DNA from: Microcoleus sp. EPA2
GTDB lineage: Bacteria > Cyanobacteriota > Cyanobacteriia > Cyanobacteriales > Microcoleaceae
Direction: 5' to 3'
DNA: 64,000 bases
Assembly (NCBI GenBank): GCA_020882975.1
Contig: JAHRFD010000007.1
Location: 62,001-126,000 of the forward strand
In this document: in pieces, positions 26,411 to 34,300 of the stretch
Numbering within the stretch: the stretch's first letter is position 1
How the letters are laid out: each line of letters begins with the position of its first letter
Translations under genes and position numbers: made by a program
Notes under the pieces: generated by a model
The model's database searches: none
Told to the model about the DNA's origin: nothing
What the model saw: the letters and a program-made list of their open reading frames with translations, nothing else

Positions 26411-27493
26411 ATGGCTAATTTACGTTCTACTGTGATAGTAAAAACAGATATTTGCGGATATACCGTCAGAGTAAAAAAATTATCTCAGTCGGAATTAAGT
26501 AGCTTGTTGAACGAACACAAAACTTTTATTTTAGATATTAGCACCAGAAATGAAGGCAGTTTGATTAAAGGAGAAGGTGATTCATTTTGGCTGATTTTTC
26601 CGAGTGTGACAGCCGCAGCTATGGCCGCCATAGAAATGCAGCAACAATTGAGAGCACAACAATCTAGCAAATCCAATGACGAACGATTGGCGATTCGCGT
26701 CTCAATTACTTTAGGAGATGTTTTACACCAAGATAAAGATATCTTTGGTGATACAGTAAATTTAACAGCTCGCATAGAATCTGTTACTCCCCAGGATGAA
26801 ATATATTTATCCCAAGCAGCTTGGTTAGCCCTCAATAAAGCAGAAGTGCAAACATCCTTCGTCAATGAATTTTCTTTGAAAGGAATGAGCGAACCTGAAA
26901 GAGTCTACAAAGTTGACCAAAGTCATAAGACGAGAATTGTAGAAAATCAAGCCATCATCAAAGCTGATTTGAGAGGTTTTATTGCCTATCAAGAATCTAA
27001 TTCTATCAAAGATGTAGAATATTTACTCACCAATTTTGATGCCTTTGAAAAAACAATTTGCGAAGAATATGGTGGCACAATTCGCAGTATAGTTGGCGAT
27101 TCACACCTGCTCACTTTCCCGGAATCTCACTCGGCCCTGGCTGCTATGGAAAGTTTGTGTAAAAATTGGAAAATCTTTATCGATTCCCATCAAATACCTT
27201 GTGGGTTGTCGGTGGGAGTTGCTAAGGGAAATTTGTATATATTTCGGTCTTGTACCTACGGTAAAGATATTAACATAGCTGACAGACTGGAAGATTTAAG
27301 CAAAATAGTCTCTCCGAAATATGATAAAAATTCGGTGATAGTTTCTGAAAGAATCAAACGGGAAGTGAGCGGTTCTAAGTGGGAATATCAATTGATTAAA
27401 ATCGATAAAAATGTTATATTAGATAATATTTTAGATTATAGTCAGTTTGATTTTTTTAAAGAAAATGATGTTTACCGTTTCCTAGTTATATGA
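26411..27493 (+). CDS. Tandem class III nucleotidyl-cyclase-domain protein
   Basis: 360 residues, no membrane segment. Residues about 5-170 form a class III cyclase homology domain with all expected residues: metal-binding Asp13 (KTDICGYT) and Asp57 (KGEGDSFW), Lys53 and Asp110 at base-selecting positions, Asn117 and Arg121 (VNLTARI). Residues about 178-360 are a second, diverged copy with Asp186, Asp230, Asn288 and Arg292, but Ser226 in place of the base-selecting Lys. The product, cAMP or other, cannot be told from sequence. It lies between the URC1- and URC4-like genes, and its stop overlaps the URC4-like ATG by 4 bp, which argues for cotranscription. Confidence 0.8.
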   Translation: MANLRSTVIVKTDICGYTVRVKKLSQSELSSLLNEHKTFILDISTRNEGSLIKGEGDSFWLIFPSVTAAAMAAIEMQQQLRAQQSSKSNDERLAIRVSITLGDVLHQDKDIFGDTVNLTARIESVTPQDEIYLSQAAWLALNKAEVQTSFVNEFSLKGMSEPERVYKVDQSHKTRIVENQAIIKADLRGFIAYQESNSIKDVEYLLTNFDAFEKTICEEYGGTIRSIVGDSHLLTFPESHSALAAMESLCKNWKIFIDSHQIPCGLSVGVAKGNLYIFRSCTYGKDINIADRLEDLSKIVSPKYDKNSVIVSERIKREVSGSKWEYQLIKIDKNVILDNILDYSQFDFFKENDVYRFLVI

Positions 27494-28737
27494 ACTTGAA
27501 TAGTAGAGAGTTAGAAACCGTGGAATATCTGAGGACACCTGCTGCTATTCGCCACAAGTGCGATCGGCTGTTTAATTTAGCCTCCGAAGATAAACTCCGC
27601 CATTTCCGCATCGATTTAACCAAACTCGACCAAGCCGCCAATTATGTGATGGAGACAACTAGGGAACAGTATCCCGATTTCCAGATACCCTTTCACAGTC
27701 GCTGGCGGCATTTTGAAGTGGGAAACCAGCCCCGACTCGCTCAATTAGATCTAGCAATAGCAAAATTTACACTCCTGGAAAAGACTCAAATCAAATTTGA
27801 CTTAGCAATTATCAGTGTGTTGCTTGATGCCGGTGCTGGTGCAGATTGGCACTATTGCGAAGCCGAAACAGGACAGATTTACCGCCGCTCCGAAGGCTTA
27901 GCCGTCGCCACTTTTCGGATGTTTTGTCAAGGTCTTTTTTCCAGCAATCCCGATTTTCCGTGGCAAGCTGATGCTCTAGGACTTTCTGAATTAACCTTAG
28001 AAACCTTAGCGACGGGATTTCAAGTAAGTCAAGAAAATCCGCTAGTTGGTTTAGGGGGTAGATTAGAATTGTTGCAGCGTTTGGGAAAGGCGATTTGCCA
28101 ACATCCATTATTGTTTGGCTCAGAAAACCCGCGCCCTGGCAATTTGGCCGCATACTTGCTGGATACTCATTCTTGTGGATTCAAAACTATCAATGCCCAG
28201 GAAGTTTTGAGCGCTGTTTTGACAGGATTTGGGGAAATTTGGCCTGGGAGATATGTAATTGGAGGTGTGAATTTAGGCGATGTTTGGCCACATCCGGCTC
28301 TGTTGGGAGAATATCAGCACTCTGAATTTGTGCCGTTTCACAAACTTTCTCAGTGGTTAACTTATTCCCTGTTGGAACCGCTACAAGAGCTTGGTTTAGA
28401 AGTCGTGGAATTAGATGAGTTAACGGGATTGTCTGAGTATCGCAACGGCGGTTTTTGTTTGGATATTGGGCTATTGCAGGCAAAAGATTTAGGGATTTTT
28501 GCCGAGAGTTATTTACCGGGTTCGGAGGTGATAGTAGAATGGCGATCGCTCACGGTGCATCTGTTAGATAAAATTGCCGCAGCTATTCGAGAAAAGCTGG
28601 ATTTGAATGCGACTGAATTGCCACTGGTGAAAATTTTGCAAGGAGGAACTTGGGGCGCGGGGCGGAAAATCGCCGGAGAATTGAGGGCTGGTGGAGTGCC
28701 GCCAATTCAGATAACCAGTGACGGGACAGTGTTTTGA
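27490..28737 (+). CDS. URC4-like DUF1688 protein (pyrimidine catabolism)
   Basis: 415 residues, soluble. The opening YLRTPAAIRHKCDRLFNLASEDKLRHFRIDLTKLDQAANYV, the SRWRHFEVG motif and the SVLLDAGAGADWHY block, with RSEGLAVATFRMF downstream, identify DUF1688/URC4. In Lachancea, URC4 is required for the uracil catabolic pathway that begins with URC1 and a uracil phosphoribosyltransferase; its reaction is not firmly established. The ATG overlaps the upstream cyclase-domain gene by 4 bp. Together with cytosine deaminase this forms a pyrimidine nitrogen-salvage locus. Confidence 0.87.
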   Translation: MNLNSRELETVEYLRTPAAIRHKCDRLFNLASEDKLRHFRIDLTKLDQAANYVMETTREQYPDFQIPFHSRWRHFEVGNQPRLAQLDLAIAKFTLLEKTQIKFDLAIISVLLDAGAGADWHYCEAETGQIYRRSEGLAVATFRMFCQGLFSSNPDFPWQADALGLSELTLETLATGFQVSQENPLVGLGGRLELLQRLGKAICQHPLLFGSENPRPGNLAAYLLDTHSCGFKTINAQEVLSAVLTGFGEIWPGRYVIGGVNLGDVWPHPALLGEYQHSEFVPFHKLSQWLTYSLLEPLQELGLEVVELDELTGLSEYRNGGFCLDIGLLQAKDLGIFAESYLPGSEVIVEWRSLTVHLLDKIAAAIREKLDLNATELPLVKILQGGTWGAGRKIAGELRAGGVPPIQITSDGTVF

Positions 28738-28856
28738 ATCGAAAAAATCCGATCGACTCCACTTGCACTCCTACAGTATGGTTGAGATAAAACCATTAGC
28801 ACCAAAGTGGAGCCGGAAAAGTATTTTCTGGCTATCCTGAAACCCTTGACGCAGTA

Positions 28857-28928
28857 AGCCCGTAACGAGATTTGAACTCGTGACTTCCTCCTTACCAAGG
28901 AGGTACTCTACCACTGAGTTATACGGGC
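28857..28928 (-). tRNA. tRNA-Thr (GGT)
   Basis: 72-nt cloverleaf on the minus strand: acceptor GCCCGTA/TACGGGC, D arm CTCAGTGGTAGAG, anticodon stem CCTCC/GGAGG with loop TTGGTAA (anticodon GGT), T arm ACGAG-TTCAAAT-CTCGT. CCA not encoded. Confidence 0.95.
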
Positions 28929-28992
28929 ATAAACAATTAAAAATATCAAATTAAAAATTTTAACTTTTAAATTTTAACTTTTAATTAAAAAG

Positions 28993-29077
28993 TGGTGGGC
29001 CGAGCTAGATTTGAACTAGCGTAGGCGTAGCCAGCGGATTTACAGTCCGCCCCCATTAACCGCTCGGGCATCGACCC
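28993..29077 (-). tRNA. tRNA-Tyr (GTA)
   Basis: 85 nt including an encoded CCA on the minus strand. Acceptor GGGTCGA/TCGGCCC with discriminator A, anticodon stem GCGGA/TCCGC with loop CTGTAAA (anticodon GTA), long variable arm (class II, GGCTACGCCTACG region) and T arm CTAG-TTCAAAT-CTAG. It lies 65 bp upstream of the tRNA-Thr gene on the same strand, and the two are likely cotranscribed. Confidence 0.95.
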
Positions 29078-29244
29078 ATTTGCACCACAGTTAAATACCT
29101 TATCACTATTTTCTGGGTTTGCAACAACATATTTAAAATATTAATCAAATACGTGGAATATATAAGTAAAAAACGGGGTATAGGACACCGTAGCTCCGGG
29201 ATCGGGAATTGGGAAATTTCAATCCCAAACCCAAAATCCTTTGA

Positions 29245-31065
29245 CTAATCAAGCAACTGGCCGGTTTCTTGCAGGGAGTGCAGCCTCCGGTAAACCCCTT
29301 GTTGCTTCAACAGTTCGTTGTGGCTGCCAACTTCGACGATTCTACCGCGATCGAGTACGACGATCGCATCGGCTTCACGAATGGTACTGAGTCGGTGGGC
29401 AATAATGATGGTAGTGCGCGTACCCAGGATATTTCGCATGGCTATCTGGATCGATCGCTCGCTTTCATAATCCAAACTCGAAGTAGCCTCATCGAAAATT
29501 AACACATCCGGCTCCACTAACAGCGCCCTAGCAATACCCAATCGCTGTCGCTGACCACCGGACAAGCGCATTCCTCGCTCCCCAACCACGGTATAGTAAC
29601 CGTGGGGCAACAACTGTACAAAATCGTCTACTTTGGCGATGCGACAAGCATCCTCAACTTGCTCGAAAGTGGCACTTCTGTTTCCGTAAGTCAGATTTTC
29701 GAGCAAAGTACCGTTAAAAACGTCTACTTCTTGGTGAACAATGGCTAAACGCTGGCGGTAACGAGTCACATCTAAGCTGCGAATGTCTTCCCCATCGATC
29801 AGAATCCGCCCGGAGTTGGGTTCAAAATAGCGAAACAGCAGTTTCACTAAAGTCGATTTCCCCGAACCGGATCGCCCTACTAATGCTATGGTTTGACGGG
29901 GATGAATCAATAAATTCACATCCTGCAACACAGGTTTTTCACTGTCGTAACCGAATGTCAAACCGCTAAGCTCAACCTTACCAGTAAATTTATAAGGTGG
30001 CTGTGCGGCTCTAGCATTTTCTGCTAAATTAATCGCATCTACACCCTCTGACGTTTCCATAAACTCATGGAACCGGATCATGGAAGCATAGCGGCGGGCA
30101 AATACTTCGGCGATAATGCTAATCGGCCGTAGTTGGGAATAGGCCATGCTTGCCAAAGTGTAGATGGTAACAAAATATCCGATGGAAATTTTGCCTCCCA
30201 CCGTGGCTGCGAGGCTAAAACCGAGAACAGAAAACAAACACAACTGGACAAATGTCTGCTGGTATGTCCCCAGGGTGACGTATCCTTTGTGAATGCGGTG
30301 GATCACTACTTTTAATTCGCGATCGAGTCTGGTGGTTTGCCTTTTTAGTTCCTCTGTTTCTGTCGCAAAAGCTTTGACTGTTTTGATGTTGGTGATAATT
30401 TCCGAGTTGCGACTTTCGGTATCTTCGATGTATTCATCCAGAATTTCTTCCCGCTTAGTAACCTCTTGCAAACCTTTGAGGGTGAAACCGAGGATCAAGA
30501 GGAAGGAAAGCAAAATTAATAAGCCAATTCGCCACTCCATTAACCAGATGACTGCAAAAATGCCAATTAAGCGGACGACTTCGGGGATGAATTCCCCAGC
30601 AATTTCTGGGTAGGTCCAGGTGTAGTTAGCGACGCCTTTGGCGATGCGACTGGAAATCCGTCCGGCGTTGTTTTCGTCGTAGAATTCTAGGGGTAAGGTG
30701 AGGATTTTGCCGATCGCATTTCTCATTTGATCGCGCCTAGCTGTCAATGGTATTACCCAGTGGAACCAATTTCCTACCCAAGGTTCGATCGGTGATTTTA
30801 CTACACTTACCACAAAAATTAACCCCAGCAAGACGGCCAGTGATAATGTTTGGTTGACTGGTTGCTGGGTAACAGAGGCGATCGCGGAGATCAGTTTTTG
30901 GGTAACATTGTCTGTAGGTTTACCCGACAATACGTTTAATGTTTGACCGATCGCGTAGGGCGCAAGCAAATCGGCTAGTGCCAACAGGCTGGATGCGCCT
31001 ATGCTCAAAACTGAAATTTTCCAGTAGTGGCTGTAGTATTTTAAGATGTCCCGAAAGCTGGCCAT
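29245..31065 (-). CDS. ABC exporter, fused permease and ATPase
   Basis: 606 residues from ATG 31063-31065; a GTG 11 codons upstream is a weaker alternative. The N-terminal ~320 residues hold the six-helix ABC exporter membrane domain (helices near 20-45, 75-95, 155-195, 260-300). The nucleotide-binding domain has Walker A GRSGSGKST near 395, the signature LSGGQRQR near 500, Walker B VLIFDEATSSLD near 520, and an H-loop IIAHRLST. It works as a homodimer or with another half-transporter. The substrate (lipid, peptide or drug) is not predictable. It lies 250 bp downstream of the giant kinase gene on the same strand. Confidence 0.93.
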   Translation of the reverse strand: MASFRDILKYYSHYWKISVLSIGASSLLALADLLAPYAIGQTLNVLSGKPTDNVTQKLISAIASVTQQPVNQTLSLAVLLGLIFVVSVVKSPIEPWVGNWFHWVIPLTARRDQMRNAIGKILTLPLEFYDENNAGRISSRIAKGVANYTWTYPEIAGEFIPEVVRLIGIFAVIWLMEWRIGLLILLSFLLILGFTLKGLQEVTKREEILDEYIEDTESRNSEIITNIKTVKAFATETEELKRQTTRLDRELKVVIHRIHKGYVTLGTYQQTFVQLCLFSVLGFSLAATVGGKISIGYFVTIYTLASMAYSQLRPISIIAEVFARRYASMIRFHEFMETSEGVDAINLAENARAAQPPYKFTGKVELSGLTFGYDSEKPVLQDVNLLIHPRQTIALVGRSGSGKSTLVKLLFRYFEPNSGRILIDGEDIRSLDVTRYRQRLAIVHQEVDVFNGTLLENLTYGNRSATFEQVEDACRIAKVDDFVQLLPHGYYTVVGERGMRLSGGQRQRLGIARALLVEPDVLIFDEATSSLDYESERSIQIAMRNILGTRTTIIIAHRLSTIREADAIVVLDRGRIVEVGSHNELLKQQGVYRRLHSLQETGQLLD

Positions 31066-31317
31066 AAATTTTTGTTGAGATAGAACCCTTGCAAACACTT
31101 AAATCTGAAACTGTACTCTGTAGGCAGCTAAGTTACAAGTGTACTACACAAGTGAGCGATCGGGCATCCCTGTTCGCCGAATGCTAGAGACTCACCCGAT
31201 CGAGTGACTTATGGCAATTTTCGGTTTTAAGTCAAATTAAGTCATCTGTCAAAATGCTCAAATCCCCAACTTTCCAGTGCCAGCAGGGAGTATAAAGTGT
31301 GTTCTGGGCTATGTTTT

Positions 31318-34300
31318 TTACATCACCTGCCGTGGGGCGATGGGAATTTCAATAATAAACTCACTCCCCTCTCCCGGCGCAGAAACACAAGTCAATTTCC
31401 CACCATGAGAACTCACCACAATCGAGTGACAAATAGACAATCCCAAACCCGTACCAGAACCCACCGGTTTAGTCGTAAAAAACGGGTCAAAAATCTTGTG
31501 CAGCACCTCCCTTGTCATCCCAGGACCCGTATCCCGGATTCTAATTATCGCCGAACTCCGGTCCGTCACCTCCGTGGCGATCGTAATAGCAGGCTTTTGT
31601 TGATAATTTTCCGGGCTATCTCTTACCAACAACAGCGCATCGATCGCATTAGTCAAGATATTCATAAACACCTGATTCAACTGCGACGCATAACAAGTAA
31701 TTAGCGGCAAATTCCCGTAATTTCTAATCACCTCAATCCCCAAACGCCCGCCCTCCTTTCTCAGACGAGGCTGCAACAGCATCACCGTACTGTCAATCCC
31801 TTGATGAATATCAACCGACTTCATTTCCGCTTCATCTAGGCGCGAAAAATTCCGCAAACTCAACACAATATCGCGAATTCTTTCAGCTCCCACCTTCATA
31901 GAATCCAGCAACTTTTGCAAATCTTCGATCAAAAATTCCAGTTCAATAGTTTCAATCTCATCGATAATTTCATCGCTAGGGTCTGGATAGTGCTGCTGGT
32001 AAAGCTCAATCAATTTCAGCAAATCTTGGACATATTCGCCCGCTGGTGTCAGATTTCCATAGATAAAACTTACAGGATTATTAATTTCGTGAGCTACACC
32101 CGCCACCATTTGTCCCAGACTAGACATTTTTTCGGTTTGAATCAATTGAGCTTGAGTGAGTTTTAACTCCCGCAAAGTTTGTTCTAAACTCTCATTTTTT
32201 TCATTTAACTCCTGCGTCCGCTCTTGCACTTTCTGTTCCACAGAATTGTAAAGCAGAGCATTTTCTAAAGAAATAGCAACTTGGGAAGAAAGCAACCTTA
32301 AAACTTCCAATCTGTGAGGAGTAAAAGCACCGATAGTCAAATTATTTTCCAGATAAAGAATGCCGAGCAGTTTCCCTCGATTCACAATGGGAGTACACAA
32401 AATAGATTGGAGTTGGTGCTGGGCGACGTAGGGATCTGCCGTAAATAGTCCCTCCGCTGCCGCATTGCTCAACACCAAGTCTGAGCGAGTCCTTTCCACA
32501 TAATTAATCACCGTCACAGGTAAATCCTGACATTCCTCAAGAGGCGTAAATGGGAACATCGTAACATCTTCGGCAAATACTGAAGCTTTCGCTAAAATTA
32601 ACAGTTTTCCCTCTCTAACTAAAATCAGAAAACCTAATTGAGCACCAGCATTTTCCAGGGAAATTCTCATCAAAGAAGCCAGCAACTTATCCAGGACAAT
32701 TTCGCTAGAAATTGCCAGAGATGCCTTCATTACCGTTGCTAAATCCAGCGCCCTCGCATCGCTACCAGTAGAAGTATGAATAGTTGTGGTAGTTTGGTTG
32801 AGGGCAAAATTGCCGTTGAGAGGTGTCATTTCCCGCAACTGGGGATATTTTTGTTCTAAATCATCTACTTTTCGCGCGGCACCCCAGCGTTGGTAACAGG
32901 AATGAGCATCCCGTAAGTGAATTTTAGCATATTGATATTTGCCTTTATTTAACCAATATTTGGCGGCTAGTTCATTAGCCAAGGCTTCATTTTGGACAAA
33001 CTCATTGTCTTGAGCTAAAGTGATGGCGAAGTCGTACAATTCTACAGCTTCTGAGTCTTTTTTGGAAATTCTGGCTATTTCTGCTTGCACTAAAACGTGC
33101 TTGTGAAGAAAATTTTCTGGACAGTTGTCTGCCCAAATTTTCATCTCTCTTTGATTCTTTTCTAATTTTTCTAAATACAGCGTTTGATCTGATTTAGAAA
33201 CATTGGGATAGACAGCGATTAGCACTAACGAAAAGTAAAAATTCCATTCGGTTGCGGGTATAGCTCCTGTAATAAAGGAAAGCTGCTTTTCTACTTCCAA
33301 AGCTAATTGTAATGCTTCCTTGTAGTTACCATACAAGTATAATACCTGACATTTCCGAATTTGATACAAGCACAACGAGTACAAATTTTGATGGGCTTGA
33401 CAATTGTATACATACTCAAGTTCGGTAATTTCTTCGTTCTCAAAAACCAGTTTGTCCGTAGTGAGTTTGCTGAGGTTTCGGAGGATTAACTCAACTCCTA
33501 ATAATGTATCCGTTACCAGTTGATTTTTGGTTTTTTGGCTGAATTGCAAATATCCTTTGGTATCTGCGAGCACTTGGGCAATATCTCTGCCTTGAAAGAA
33601 ATAATTCGCGATGCGGTTAGACAGAATATAACCTGCATATTCTAAATCCCCCGATTCTAAGGCCGCTTGATATCCTTCATTACTAATTGCGTAAGCTTCT
33701 TTAATATGATTGAACCAGTAATGAAAAATACTGACCAGAGATGAACAAGCTCGACATTTTAGACCCAAATTCCCAGATTTTTCGCTCAAATTCAGGGACA
33801 GCATGGCAAATTGATAGGCGGTTTTATAATCTCCTGAAACCGCATTTAAAAACATACCATAACCTGCGTAACAAAGAGATGCTTCGGGAACTAAACCGTA
33901 TTTGAGAGACAGATTTAGTCCTTTTAATACGCTGACTTTCCACAAATCTGGATTGTTTAGGTAGGCGGATGTTAGTAAATTTGTGATTAATTTAACGGCA
34001 ACTTTTTTTTCTGGGATAGTCATTTCTGGGGCGTCAATCAATGAAGCAATTTCGCGATCGCCCAAAATGCTCTTGGCTGCCTCAAATTCTTCAGAAATCA
34101 CGGTTTGCAGCCCATCTAGGGGTAAATCGATACCCAGCAAGTTCAAGGCTTTGATGCCCGCTTTGACTGCATCCTCGTACTTGGCGCGCAGGGTGTACTG
34201 TACGATCAGTAGGTTGTAAATTTCTACTTTCTCTAAAGGCGATCGGGCTTTTTTTAAAGTTATATTGATAAACCCTTCGGATTTTTCAAAATAACCGTTT

